This document shows positions 35,660-48,091 of a stretch of 64,000 nucleotides of DNA, one piece after another. The stretch lies in assembly GCF_024868665.1 (NCBI RefSeq), contig NC_079893.1, positions 7,279,485-7,343,484 on the forward strand. Direction: 5' to 3'. Both the position numbers and the translations under genes were made by a program. The notes below the pieces were generated by a model that made no database searches, was not told the origin of the DNA, and worked only from the letters and a program-made list of their open reading frames with translations. How positions within the stretch are numbered: position 1 is the first letter of the stretch; each line of letters begins with the position of its first letter. Source of the stretch: Triplophysa rosa. Taxonomy: Eukaryota > Chordata > Actinopteri > Cypriniformes > Nemacheilidae.

Positions 35660-36773
35660 TGTATAGATACAAACAAATAAAAAAATCAAAATATTTTAAC
35701 TTGAGGAGACATACTTTTTCTCAGATGGAAAACCCGAGAAGCAAGTTCAAACTTGCTATGTAAGTGAGACAAAATAAGAGTCCTGATTTGCCGGTTTTTT
35801 GTTGCCAGAGTAAACCACTTTGTCATTTTATCCCAGCCAGAATATATGGAATTTTGTTTTATTCCTTGACATTTTAACACATTCAATAACAGTTTGAAGT
35901 GTTTACTATGTGAACTGTTATAGTTTCACAACCGCATTTAGCACAGACTGAACCAGCGGAAGATTAAAAGAGCAAACACAAAGCAGCTCACGCAGGAGGC
36001 TGCCTGCAAGCTGCTTATTAGCATATTACCCATAATTGAGCGTTTCTACGGAAACAAAGTCTGAGTAATTGGTAGTCTAACCAGTCTTATAAGAAGGCTG
36101 AACTCTGAACTTCTTAAAAAGCGGTGGTCTCTTGTTTTTAAAGAAACATGCATGCACATCATTGACGGCAGATGGGAATTATATAATTTCAGATATCAGC
36201 GCCGTAGAGTTGTTGCATTTTAACTCCACTATTTGTCTGTTTGATAGAAAATAAAGGTTCTTTAATGCGAGTGTGCTTCAGATAGTGTCATTTTGTACCG
36301 TAATGTTTCCTCGATACGAATAAGAGAGCTTTGACAAATTTTGCACATCAGTCAGCAGGGACTGTCGAATAAAACATACCGAGTTGTAGAGAATAAAATA
36401 TATTGCTCAGTAAAAAAAGATAAAGTTCCAGTCCTCATAATTTGGAAGTTGCTGCAGGATTTATCTCAGAAGAGCAGGCGGCGTTAATGGTCGCCACCCT
36501 CCTGACCTGCGGCACATCGGAGGATGCGATTGGCTGAGGAAATAGGTAAGCCTTTCTAAAAAGGCCGAGCCACTGAATGGCTCTTATTTCAGGCTAAGGA
36601 TCAGTTCCTTCCAATCTAAAATAGCTCTCACAGCTGAAGTAAGACATATTAAACTGACCCTAAATCAGCCGAAGGACTAAACTTCTACAGCTCTCTAATT
36701 CCCCTGATTTCCATAGTAACCCAAATTATTATAAAATCATAATTTATTTCAAGCTCACATGGACACACTTTGA
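35660..36773. other. Single-copy tract
   Basis: No gene. 36420-36660 is repeat-free with higher GC and could be constrained, though this is not shown. Confidence 0.35.
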
Positions 36774-37173
36774 AGGGATAGTTCACCCAAAAATGAAAAT
36801 CCTGTCATCATTTACTTACCTTCAAGTTGTTCCAAACCTGTATTCATTTCTTTGTTTGGTTGAACACAAAGGAAGATATTTGGAAGAATGTTACTGTAGC
36901 AACTGATTTTTGAGGCACCATTGACTACCATAGTGAAAACAATTATTGTGTCGGGTTTTTTTTGTTCTGTTGAAAAAAACTGTTCTGGGGCACCTTTGAC
37001 TACCATTTAAATTGTTTCTACCATGGTAGTCAATGGCGCCCCAGAAATCTCAGTTGCTAACAGTTTTCTTTCTTTGTGTTCAACAGAACAAAGACATTTA
37101 TACAGATTTGGAACAACGTGATGTTGAGTAATTCATGACAGAATTTTCATTTGTAGGTGAACTGTCCCTTTAA
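36774..37173. mobile_element. TTAA-type fold-back MITE, subfamily A, long copy
   Basis: GAAGGGATAGTTCACCC to GGTGAACTGTCCCTTTAA, about 400 bp. It is longer than its relatives because the centre is duplicated: GACTACCATAGTG, GACTACCATTTAAAT and TACCATGGTAGTCAATGG all occur. Confidence 0.85.
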
Positions 37174-38026
37174 AGAATATATGGAATGTGTGAATTATGC
37201 CTATGAATATAAGCCGAACAGCTATAGGAAGTGACCCATTTGCACTAAAACCAGTAGATAATGAACATGAATTTCACAGCTAGCCTCATTTTGTCTAATC
37301 CTCCGTGTGAAGTTTACGAGATAACCTTGAAGGAGCTCGAGATATTCCAGAATTCCCAATTCTCCTGACAGAATTCCCCAGGCCACTAATGCCATGGTAC
37401 TTCTCTTCCATGCAAGCACCTAAAATGCCTGCAGGTCTTAGCTTTACAGTTTCGGCCTGTCCGTATGACAGAATCCCTCCAGATACGCACACACACACTT
37501 CACCTAAGACTGTGCAAGAGTGGCAGAAGGACAGACTCGGAGAAACAGAGAGATATTCTACCCAAACAGATCCTCTGGGAACCATAAGGCCTTGCCATCT
37601 GTGTATGTGTGTGTGTGTATCTAGGCTATAATTATCAGCCAGGCGGGAAGTGCCCATACTATCACCCAGTGTACCCGGGCAATGCCACCCTCATACCCAG
37701 ATCACGTAGACACACACACATACACAAAAGAATTAAGCTCACTGACTCTATTTGGCTTTGCGCCATCTTGCCTGCAACTAATACACTATTGTACGCACGC
37801 GTAGAGGGCAAGAGCCTTATTCATTCCAGCCAAGGCCAACACCCATCTATTGCTTTCATTACAAGAACAACATCCTTATTGAAAAACAAAACAACTTTGG
37901 CCTTGATAGGATATAAAAACACATCACTAAAATTCACTACTTAAGCAACAATAATAGAGAAAATTGTATAGTAAAATGTAATACAGCAAAGTTGTATATA
38001 TGTACTGTATATGTATATGTGTACAT
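37174..38026. other. Single-copy tract
   Basis: No gene. Short CA runs lie near 37487 and TG runs near 37602. Confidence 0.4.
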
Positions 38027-38240
38027 TGGGTCAAAAATGGTCAACCCAACCCAATGGTCAACCCAACTGTTGGGTTATAAATTAACCTATGATGGGTTGT
38101 TTCAACCCAAAATGCTGGGTTGTTTTAACCCACGGTTGGGTCAAATATAATCATATGCTGAGTTAATTTACCCCAACCGTTGAGTTTGTCCATATTTGAC
38201 CCAACGATGGGTTGAAATAACCCAACATTTTTTAGAGTGT
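38027..38240. mobile_element. Palindromic AACCCAA-type MITE
   Basis: TTGGGTCAAAAATGG and AACCCAACCCAATGGTCAAC on the left are answered by TTTGACCCAACGATGGGTTG and AACCCAACATTTTTTAG on the right. The interior alternates GGGTTG and CAACCC. Non-coding fish fold-back type. Confidence 0.7.
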
Positions 38241-38894
38241 ACACATATGTGTTATATACACAATGTGTTCAGGTAAATGTAATACAGCTAACAAGAACAG
38301 TAAAGCTGAAGGAGGGGAACAAGAAAGACTCATGGAGAAACACACACAGCGTGATTATGCTTTGCTGACGCATCACTAACTCTCTCCGTGCCTTCTGGCT
38401 GAGACACGCTGAGAAACAAACACACACGGTCACAGCTACACGCACAGAAACACACACTTTTGCCTCTCACACTCCCATTCAGCACAAACACGCTTACATA
38501 TTCATATGCACAATGTTGCTCAGCACATGTGGGCTGTTGTTCCGATTTGGATTAGCAAAAATACATGGGTAATGGTGCATCTGTAAGCAAAGTTGATCTT
38601 TCTCTTCCCTCTTATTTACCCACTGCAGGTAACACCGGCAGACATTACACACAGATCAATAAAGAGAGAGAGCAAGAGAGGATAGGAGCTAGAATCAAGT
38701 CATTACATTTTAAAGATATTTATATAATGGATAGTTGTGCTTCTGAGTGCTGATTGGCCATTACTATATAACTCAAAACAGTGCATATCACTGCACAGCA
38801 CCCATAGAGGAGAACCCTTTGCACCTCTAGTGACTCCAAAAGCATTAAAATACAAAATACCACAGCCTCAAAGGAATTTTTCGAACACTCCTAA
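38241..38894. other. Single-copy tract
   Basis: Nothing recognised beyond short CA and GA runs. Confidence 0.4.
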
Positions 38895-39170
38895 AACTAG
38901 TAAGGAAAATTAAAATGCTAGTCAAAGGTGCCCCAGAACGGTTAGCTTTCCTAAATTCTTCAAAATATCTCATTTTGTGTTCCAAAACATACAATCATTT
39001 TATGATAGTATATGATAGTCAATGATGTCCCAGAACTGAAAATTGCTAAGCGTCTTCCAAATATCTTGCTTCATGTTCAACAGAACAAAGAAAATTATAC
39101 AGGTTCGGAACAACTTGAGTGTAAGTAAATGGAGAGAGAATTCTCATTTTTGGATGAACTGTCCCTCTAA
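38895..39170. mobile_element. TTAA-type MITE, subfamily A, left arm eroded
   Basis: CAAAGGTGCCCCAGAACGGT, TTCTTCAAAATATCT, ATGTTCAACAGAACAAAGAA and the right end GGATGAACTGTCCCTCTAA are in family order. The left terminus is not recognisable. Confidence 0.75.
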
Positions 39171-40734
39171 ATGTCCAAATTCACAATTTTTCAGGAAATG
39201 AAAAAAAAAACATACTGTACTTTGAACGATTAAACTGTACCGTTTTATCTAAGATTAGGTCTGTAAAAGCAATAAGGCACTTGAGGTTGTGGAGCACACA
39301 CATTGAGCTTCCCACTGTCATTTAGCCACGGCTATATTTACAGCACAGCAAAGCGTCTCGTTGCTTAATTAAAACAATAACTCATTACTTGATTAAAAAG
39401 AGCATCATATTTATAGACACGAAGCAAAGAGTTTTAAAGAAACAAACAGGCTATAATTTGTTCTAAATGTCCACTAAACCCGCAACTGGCGAAAAGGAGA
39501 ACAGTGATTTTGTGTCACAGTGGGATACGTCAAGGTCACGTTTTTGAAGGGAATTCTTGAAGGAACGGAAAGATTTCATAGGGATCCGTTTCCGTGTGAC
39601 ACGTTTGATGGTGGCAGGAGCAGCCAGAGGGAGCAGGTGGTGGAAGCTTGCTGCTCATTTCACACACACACACACACGCATGCTTCACGGACATCAGTTG
39701 TAAGCGAGGTTGACAACGCTTAGCCCGCAAGGCGCAATGGTCAGAATAGAACTGTCTATTCACATCCACGAACGTAACTTCAACAACAGCCCCCTCCTTT
39801 TACCGTACCTCTCTCAGTACCTCTCTCATCTTTTTTTTTTTGTTCCATAGTTTCATTATTTTCCACATGAACTACACCTCTCTCTCCCCTTTTGTATTTC
39901 CCCATGCTTACATAAAAGGTAGTAAACAATTTCATGCAAATCAAAAAGCAACAAAGGATGATTTCGCTTTTAAGCAAAAGAGGGCCATTCAGCGCGGAAA
40001 AACTATTTTTGTAGCTACCTCTCTCTCCTTTCTCTTTCTCTCTCTTTGAATTATTCCCAGTGGGGTTGAATCTCTTCAAAGGACTCATTTTGTTCTCCAT
40101 TCAATAATTCATTACCAAGCAATTCTTTTCTTCCTTTTCACGCCATATCTCTGAAAGCACTTGATTGGTCCACACATATCAGGTTTGGGGCTTTTTCCCA
40201 GGCAGGAGCGTACGTTTCCAATCAAAAGGCTTTTGAGGGAAGCAAAGGATAATGATTTTGATAAAACTCAAATCATCATTTGGTCTTTGGTAATAAAGCA
40301 TATGTTTCTCTAAATTGAATTCCGTTGACATCAAAATGTGGCTATTGTGACGGTGTATTGTGAATTTATGAGAAAGGTGTGATTTAGATCGGTCTAATAT
40401 AATACCATAAAATTTTGCAAAAGTCGTTTAGAATTGAGCCGTGATAGCGATTGGATGAGTTTCACCTCTCGGTTTCATTAGAAGTAACGAAACTGTAAAT
40501 TAAACATATCTGTTTTGTATTTCTTAGGCATTGTTATATATCCAGGCCATAAACTTGTAGAGAGGCATTTAAGAACAGTGGACTTGATGTCAAACTTTTA
40601 ACATGTTAACTTCGGCAGATTTTTATTGAGATACAGATGTATGACATCAAGTGAATTTACATTAAATAGAGTTTGCATTTAAGAGATATAAAAATGCATT
40701 GAAGTATTTAATATATATAATATATAAATGAGTA
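39171..40734. other. Single-copy tract
   Basis: No gene supported. There is a short CA run at 39660-39678 and a pyrimidine-rich stretch at 39780-39840. Confidence 0.4.
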
Positions 40735-41202
40735 TGAGTCATGAATAGTATGTCCGAAACCTCAGTCTGCAAAAAACAGTAGGCGAGAAATACCCGGATG
40801 GTCTACTACTTCCGCCGAGATTCGTGGATCGGATGGACACTTATCTATCCCATGATGCCACGGGAGCTGAGCAACGGTCAAATTTCAAAAGTAAATCAAA
40901 TTAATATAGCGGAAAACTTTAAGGCGGACGTCCGTTTTTACTGTAAGTGCTAATAAATGAATTTCTCGTGACTAAATTATGTTTTTATCAACGCTCACGT
41001 ATAGGTGGTGGTTAATATGTCATACTGTATGTCAAAGAGGGGGTCACATGACCATAAAACATGGCGGATGCAGTATGTCCGAAATGTATTCATACTACTC
41101 CCACTCATACTATATAGAACGTACTGTTATAATGGTCGATAGGTAGGTACTTATTAAAATTCAGTACATACTGTCACAGTATGCGATTTCGGACGCAGCA
41201 GT
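40735..41202 (-). mobile_element. Dispersed element with TCCGAAATCGCATACTGT end
   Basis: On the minus strand it starts near GCGTCCGAAATCGCATACTG and contains CATGTTTTATGGTCATGTGA and GGTTTCGGACATACTATTCA near the other end. The two ends share CGAAAnC...ATACTnT in inverse order. I recall this as a common fish repeat, but the boundaries are approximate. Confidence 0.5.
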
Positions 41203-41584
41203 GGTGTTAGCTTAGCATAGCTCATCAAACGGCTGGACTGAGGAGTTTCTTTTATCGTGGACTTACCTTTCCAGCACAACAATACAAAGTCTTTAACACT
41301 TTTAACACTTTAATTAACACTTTATTTGGATTTATATATACTCTGGTGGACCCTATCACATTTGGACTTTTAACCCGCTTGGACTTGGATTGTTTTAGGG
41401 TATGGTATTGTATTCCAGGTTTTTAGCAGTTTTAAGTTGTAGTGTGTTGTTTTAAGTCTTTTGCGAATTTTGTAAATACAACGCTGATATTTATTTCACT
41501 TTAAATCTCACACAGCAAGATCTGACCCTGTTTTAACTTGTGTAACTTAGCTGATAAAGCTTATTGTTACAATGTAAGGAACAT
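41203..41584. other. AT-rich tract, probably old repeat
   Basis: GTTAGCTTAGCATAGCTCAT at its start resembles another dispersed fish repeat, and the rest is unclear. Confidence 0.3.
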
Positions 41585-41915
41585 TCTTTGAAAAAAAATC
41601 CTTGATATCTTTAATATTAAAGTTACATAATCAAGCGTTATGTTTGTATTACCTTAGAATGTGCTATTATATCTACATACACCGCGGGTCCCCATGGAAT
41701 TTGCCATGTTGTTGTACAGTAGCCCTAAATGGATAAACTGCTCTACAGACTGTGTTTTGTTAATACGTTATCTCCTTTGGCAAAGAAGCGAAAACGTGAC
41801 AACATCTTAGTTCTGTGTCAGTCTTCGTAGTGCTTCGAAATGGGGGGGCTCGAGTGAGCCGTTGGCTGCAATTCGCAACCTCACCACTAGAAGCTACATT
41901 TCGCACACTTTGGCC
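41585..41915 (+). mobile_element. Second copy of the CCAGT-terminus miniature element
   Basis: ATTACCTTAGAATGTGCTAT, TACATACACCGCGGGTCCCC, AGCCGTTGGCTGCAATTCGC and CACACTTTGGCC occur in the order opposite to 31157-31452. The left end is decayed. Confidence 0.6.
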
Positions 41916-42780
41916 ATGTCAAAGATTGAAATTTTAGTGAAATTAATGGTTGAAATTGTTATCTCAGAATTAGATTTTAAGACTTCAGCCATGGTTTTCA
42001 AAGACTGGGTCACATATTTAAAGAAATCTCTCTAAAAAATTGTTCATTGCAAAGCAAATTGTAGCACAGCTGTTTCTTTCTTTGTCGTTTTCAAAGAATC
42101 GGAGAAGAGATCAGAAAAAAATGTAAAATATACCATCCAATCTAGTTTATTATTCTAACAAATAGAGCCACAGCCATACAGCTTTTCGTCCTAATTACTT
42201 TTGCAATCTTTTATTGCTGTTGCATGCTATTCATTCAATGTTAAAATACTTCTGCTGTGTCAGCTTAATGTGCAAAGGCAACTATAGGTAAACCATTTAC
42301 AAACTGTAAACATAGTGGCTCTGTGGTGCCTTCCGTTTGTTTAAACTGCAGGTATAGCAATATTAGCTCAATTAATGGCATTACCAGTTTGGGGGTGGGG
42401 CTATGTATTTGGCCAATGGCAGTTCATGACTTTGTTTGAGACACTGATCTCTATTTTCTTCACTTTTGTGTGATTCTTTCTTTATAGAGGATGGTTAAAT
42501 ATGTAACATCTTTTTAACTTGAATGCTCATTGGGTGGGATGTTGCTATGGGTAGTACTATCTCTGTGATGTCATCAGGACTGGCCAATGGCAGCGAGTTC
42601 TGTAAGCTCGGTCTCTGAGTCAAACTGGACCTAACCACACATATTGGCTCTTACTCTAAATCACCAATTATATGAATAGACCCTTTTCTGCATGCAACAC
42701 ATGGTGCCATCTTATTTGTTATGTGTCAGATTAAATTGCTTTTGCTGTTCTCCCATCTTAATGAAAATGCCAGGGTTGCC

Positions 42781-42783
<3 letters not shown>
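41916..42783. other. Single-copy tract
   Basis: No gene. GGCCAATGGCAG occurs twice (about 42411 and 42582) around CAAT-like GGCCAATGG. Confidence 0.35.

Positions 42784-42851
<68 letters not shown>
42784..42851. repeat. (GA)n microsatellite
   Basis: A pure GA run of about 68 bp, the longest uninterrupted dinucleotide repeat in the window. Confidence 0.97.
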
Positions 42852-42855
<4 letters not shown>

Positions 42856-44135
42856 CTCCCATCGAAACAGTCATGGTCAGTCGAGTGTGAAAATACCAAA
42901 TTGAGTATTTGACTTTATTTCAACTGTTTTTGCTCTCACACAGCCTCTTGTGTGTGTTTGCTTGAGACAAACACAGAAAAGCACTCCACTTTCACCTTTA
43001 AGGGAGGTCTTCCTATTCCTACTTTAGTCTAAATCCCTGTTGTAGCTAGCTAGACCTTCACCACTTCAACTTCTATAATCTATTTCTACTACAATCTATT
43101 AACATTGTAGACAATATTATATCGGTAGTCCATCATAAGCACACTGCCGGTCAAGCAATCTCTCACAACCCCTCACAGATCAATGGACAGTTCTCTCAAA
43201 ACAGAAAATTGAATAACAGAAAAATGTCATTTACTCTACAGCACTTACTGTCCTTCCAAATCTGCACAACTTTCCATCCTCCCATTCCCTTTACTGTATA
43301 GAATTCATATACCTGTGTGTCCCATGAGAAATAATGTCAGACCACCATTACGTCTCTTGAGCTGCACATGCTACCTTTGTCAAGTAAATTTCCTCTGGGG
43401 CGTTTGTTTGATTAGATGCTGTTACCCTGGTTGTTTTGCTGGAAAAAAAACATGCTTTTCTAAAATAACTAAGGGTGCCACACACCTGCGGTTTCCCTGT
43501 TGTTTAGCATCCACGAGAGCACTAAATTAGGACAGAGTCTGGGGTCGCGTTATTCTCCTGTGTTCCAGTTTCCTCCGAGAGACTGTTATGTGCTGTAATC
43601 AGGGCCATTCCGGCTCAAACAGGCTCAAACAGGAGGCAGACATCACAGTAACACACAGCTCTGATGATACCTGAACCTTTCATCAGTAGCATGGCAACTG
43701 GCTGCCTGCAACAACCCCAAAATGATAAGACCCTGCTGCCTGAAAACTGGGACATGTGGGTATATGAGCAGGCGTGTGTTTGTGTGTACTGTTTGACACG
43801 AATAGAAAATAGTGTGGATGTGTTTATGTGTGTCATTTTCATATTTCATGAATATGTGTCATGGAAGTTGAAAAGTGTGTGTGTGCGTGTTGGGTATTGG
43901 ATTCCGTATTGGAGACCTCTGACATGATATCTTTGTTGTTCACCCCTTCTTTTACCAACCTGCCTCTTTTTTCACAGAGATCTGTCACATCAGCTAACCA
44001 CACACACTCACAAAGAGAAAGATATGTGTGTGTTTGTGGCAATAATATAAACAGACATCCTGCACATTTATTCAATAATTGAGACTTCCGTTTAAAGTAC
44101 TCGTGCACCCACACAAACAACGATACGAACAAATC
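42852..44135. other. Single-copy tract
   Basis: No gene recognised. Open frames here are short and lack domains. Confidence 0.4.
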
Positions 44136-44717
44136 TGTGAGGATACGCGGTGGAGAAGAAGAACCCAAGTGCAGGCAGGCAGTGATGAAGGGGTTAACAG
44201 GATACTTTATTACAAAAAGACACGCAAAACAAAAACCCACAGTGGGGAACAAAACACGATAATAAATGGAAGATAACAAAACAGGCGCATAAACTGACTC
44301 AACTAAAATACAAGGACTAAACACCACACTGGACAAAACTACAATAAACTGACAATAACTAAACTCATGGAACAACCAGGAACAGGAACACACAGCACTA
44401 GGCACAGAGGTAAGTACACAGACAAGGAACCATATACATGCACATACAACGCAAGAGCACAGGACAATGAAACAAGAGGGCATTAAATAGGGCAAGACAA
44501 ACAAGGGATAATGACACAGGGCAGGTGGGAAACATTAGACACGGCAGGGAAGCAATACATGAAACGAGAGGGGCGGGGCCAATGACAAGACACGAGAAAG
44601 CACATGAGATGTAAAAAACATAAACAACTCATGGCTTTCTCACATAAAACCTAAGGGCTCCATCCCGATCCTGCCACACGACTAGAAATTCAGAAAGAAG
44701 AAGGCAGGACCGTGACA
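44136..44717 (-). mobile_element. Solo LTR, 582 bp, minus orientation
   Basis: On the minus strand it begins TGTCACGGTCCTGCC and ends CGTATCCTCACA. A perfect 5-bp duplication, AAATC, flanks it (44131-44135 and 44718-44722). A TATA-like CTATTTAATG (complement near 44482-44489) and a polyadenylation signal AATAAA (complement at 44206-44211) lie in LTR order. The block GGGGTTAACA just after the polyadenylation signal is shared with the LTR at 19449, so both belong to one broad family. The longest open frame of the window (221 codons, 43839-44504) overlaps it and is not a recognisable protein. Confidence 0.92.
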
Positions 44718-45284
44718 AAATCTATGAATGATCGTCCCCTGTCGGCACACGCAGATCCGTTTCTCATAACGTAAAGATTTGATTTCAGCCAAGGAGGGAG
44801 AACATTTTAACATACCTAGGGGGAATCAGTCTAACAAGCTTTAAATTGATATTTCATTGGATTTTGAAAGCCTCTGATAAATGCGTATTTTCTTATTCAT
44901 CAAGTGTGGGCGGGGTGGGTGCGTGCTCTTTTCATTTTTATCTCCTGTCTCACTCCTTCGCTTTTAATGAACATTACTCTCCTAGACTCGTGCATGACTT
45001 GCTCTCACCCTGAATTTATCACGTCTCTTATTAATCTCTTGGATAAAACAGCACAAAATGGAAACACGCATAAAAACAAACACTTTCTGAAGTAGATGAT
45101 GATGGTTAGGACAATGTTTAAATTAGCATAAAACACTCCATCATACTGGGCTGGCTACAAACAGAGAATAACAGAGAAATGGGTTATAAAATAGAATTAA
45201 AACACAAAAACGGTTCAGTCAGAGTAAATCCTGTTTTCTTTTTGCCTGGACCTTTATGCATTAATATATCTCAAAACTCGCATA
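44718..45284. other. Single-copy tract
   Basis: No gene recognised. At 44975-44990, ATTACTCTCCTAGACTCG weakly recalls the TGTTTCTCCTAG family, but too little matches to call. Confidence 0.35.
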
Positions 45285-46060
45285 CAGCCGCGGAAAATTT
45301 AAGACGCCATTTCAAAATGTTTTTCTGAATCAGTGTTGGGTAAATTAATCTGAAAAAGTAATGAATTACTAGTTACTAATTACATATTCAATAGTGTAAT
45401 TAGATTACTGTACAAATTACTCTCTCCAAAAAGTATTTAGTTACTTATTACTAATTACTTTCTATATCCTACATCAACCTTGATTAGTTAAGTGATTGAA
45501 GAATAGACATGAAACGGCCTATTTAATTCATTCAATCAAATAATATTAAACTACATAAAGTACTCTTATTAACTGACCAAAGTATTACATGTGAGAATTA
45601 TACATTAAAGCAAGGATTTTAAAGTTAGACTTTACATTTTTATGTCAATTCCACCATTGCACACACATATATTACACAAAGTATCAGAAGTAACTAATTA
45701 AATTATAGAAAAAATAAGAGTAATCCCTTACTTTACTTTTTAAAGGGGAAAGTAATTAAATTACAGTAACTAATTACTTAGTAACTAGTTACACCCAACA
45801 CTGTTCTGAATTTACTACTTATAGGTGTTTAGGTCAAATGATTATTTTTGTTTCATTCTGTGAACTACTAACAATATTTCTCCCAAATTTCAAATAAAAT
45901 ATTGTTTCTATTTGCATTTATTTGCATAAAATGAAAACTGGAGAAACAGGTCAAAACAACAGAAAACATGTTACTTTTTAGACCTCAAATACTGCAAAGA
46001 AAACAAGTTCATGTTCACTTTTAAGCAGTACAACAGTAATATTTGCAAAAGTATTTCGAA
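45285..46060. repeat. Older dispersed fish repeat split by a hAT-like element
   Basis: CAGCCGCGGAAAATTTAAGA to TTTTTCTGAAT on the left continues after the insertion with TTACTACTTATAGGTGTTTA, CAAATTTCAAATAAAATATT, ATTTGCATAAAATGAAAACT and GCAAAGAAAACAAGTTCATG. I recognise this order from a widespread fish repeat of uncertain class. The right boundary is uncertain. Confidence 0.55.
45331..45803. mobile_element. hAT-like element with CAGTGTTGGG termini
   Basis: The left end CAGTGTTGGGTAAATTAAT and the inverse complement of the right end, CAGTGTTGGGTGTAACTAGT, agree. The 8-bp sequence TTCTGAAT is duplicated exactly on both sides (45323-45330 and 45804-45811), as for hAT transposition. AGTTACTAATTAC-type blocks recur in both arms. 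Length 473 bp, non-autonomous, nested in an older repeat. Confidence 0.88.
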
Positions 46061-47597
46061 AAATGATAATAAGATGATTTGTACGATTGTTTTTTCGATG
46101 CACTTAGATAGATAGCAGCCCCAGGATAGTTTAAAAATAGCAAACAGAAGATTGCTCACCAGCGCCCCCTGTGCAGCAGCGCTGCACGTTGTCAAGTTAT
46201 TGATAGGTTTGGGTGATGAGTGTTTCACATTTTACAAGCACACCAGAGCTTTGTAAAGATCTCGCTCATGCACGAACCAGCACATCCTCTGAGATGAGCA
46301 TCTGTGCATGTGTCCATATAGATTATGACCAAACGTATCAGTTACAAAGAGAATATTGTGCCTCCAGGCATCTGAGATCCAGCATTACTATAAACCAGTT
46401 ACGAACGTGGTAAACCCGTAATTTGACCACATGAGATTAACGTGCGAGAGGGTTGAGCTCTCTTATTGTGATTTCAATTGAACCTGATGTCTTCGCAGTT
46501 CAGGTCAAGAACGGAGTAGTGCACACACAAGCAAACTCACGCGGCCTCTCGGCGGGCGACCTGTGAATCAGCAGTACGCGTGTGACGCATTGCTCAAAGA
46601 CAGGGCAGATGAAGGACTGAGTCGCAAGCATCGGTCAGCATGGACTGTGTGTGTCACAAGGGGGCTTCAAAATTCATTAACGTCAATCTATCTGTCTTTT
46701 AGGACGCTGACATCATATCAACTTCCCGTCGGGAATGATATTCAGATGTTGCTCCTTCTTAACAGCGAGTGGTTTCACACGTCACTCTCGTACAGATGTA
46801 AAAATGGCAGATTTAAATTAAGAATGAATAAATAAGCAGCCTTAATGAGCATTCATGTGCTTTAGCTCTTATGTTTGTTGTTAACAACAGAACTGGTGTT
46901 GTCAGGAGTCTTGCACATACAGTAAAGCCAACAGAGGTCAGGCACAATTATAATTTTCTGTTTCGTTTTTAAGAGATCACGATGAGTTTGAAGTTACTTT
47001 GAGTTTTTACTTGTTTCTGGTTGCTATCATCTTGGCTAACTTGTAGATTTACAAGGGACTGATTTTATAACACATCACATCAGCTAGAAAAAATAATTGA
47101 GATATTGTCAGATTTAGACTATAAGAAATAACATCTCATTTTCAATTTCATTTCACTTTCCACACACTGCAAAATTAACTTGTATAAAAGTCAAAAGTTG
47201 GCTTATTTTTTAAGACTTTCCAATTTATATGTTGGCATAATTACATTAAACAATTGCTTGTTTCACGGTTAAACTAATGCATTACGATGTTGTGCATTTC
47301 TGCTGTGCTCTACCACATTACTGTACTCATTTATATTCATAAGAGGTTGATTTATTTCATTGTCTTCTTGTGAGGTGCACAGAATCCTCTTTGAGCAGTT
47401 CTCTCTAATCACTTCAATCACCACCTACAGTCCACTCCAGCCTGCTTGCACCACAATGAAAGAAAAGCAGCTGGCATCTCTGGTACATCCTGAGAGGAAA
47501 GGAAACGCGAGGGAAGACTCACAATTTATTCCAGTCGTGCAAGTATCTGCACAATCCCTTAGAAATATACAATTTTATCTCCCCAGAAATCATAACT
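46061..47597. other. Single-copy tract
   Basis: No gene supported. Nothing repeated seen apart from AT-rich patches. Confidence 0.4.
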
Positions 47598-47745
47598 TGT
47601 TACGAGGTGGCTAACTTCATACAATGCATATTGTACAAAAACGTTAGATTAGTAGAAAATAATGAAGCCCCTCCCCCAACCGTCAGCGTACTAAAACGTA
47701 CAAATAACATCTTACGAATTAACTAGTTCATTAACAACTTTTTAG
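47598..47745. mobile_element. Partial CATGATCTCATGGG-type MITE
   Basis: TTACGAGGTGGCTAACTTCA, ATTGTACAAAAACGTTAGAT and AATGAAGCCCCTCCCCCAAC follow the order of the element at 6173. Both termini are missing. Confidence 0.5.
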
Positions 47746-47766
47746 GCGGGCACCTTGCTTGGTTTA

Positions 47767-48008
47767 TAAAGGGAGAATTCACATAAAAATGTAAATTATG
47801 TCATCATTTACTCACAAACAACAGTGGTACCTATTCACTTCTATTGTACGGACACAAAAACAATGCAAGTCAATGGGTATCGCCTTTGTTCGGTTACCAA
47901 CATTCTTCAAAATATCTTCTTTTGTGTTCTGCAGAAGAAAGAAAGTCATACAGTTGCAAAAGTAAATGAAGACACCATTTCCATCTTTTGGGGCGACTAT
48001 CCCTTTAA
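47767..48008. mobile_element. TTAA-type fold-back MITE, subfamily B, shortened
   Basis: ATAAAGGGAGAATTCACAT to GGGGCGACTATCCCTTTAA, with the centre ACACAAAAACAATGCAAGTC. Part of the left arm is deleted. Confidence 0.85.
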
Positions 48009-48091
48009 AGTTAGGTTAGGCACTTGTGTAGAGGCTAGCAGTAGCAAGCTAGCTTTCATGTCTCACCGCTAAGACAACATTACAAAAAAGC

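Noticed and set aside
43839..44504. 221-codon minus-strand open frame, the longest in the window
   Set aside because: Over half of it lies in the solo LTR. The translation is rich in Cys, Val, Ser and Phe with no recognisable domain. It reads as chance openness of a stop-poor LTR strand.
44975..44995. Possible sixth copy of the TGTTTCTCCTAG family (ATTACTCTCCTAGACTCG)
   Set aside because: Only CTCCTAGAC and weak flanks agree, too little to call.
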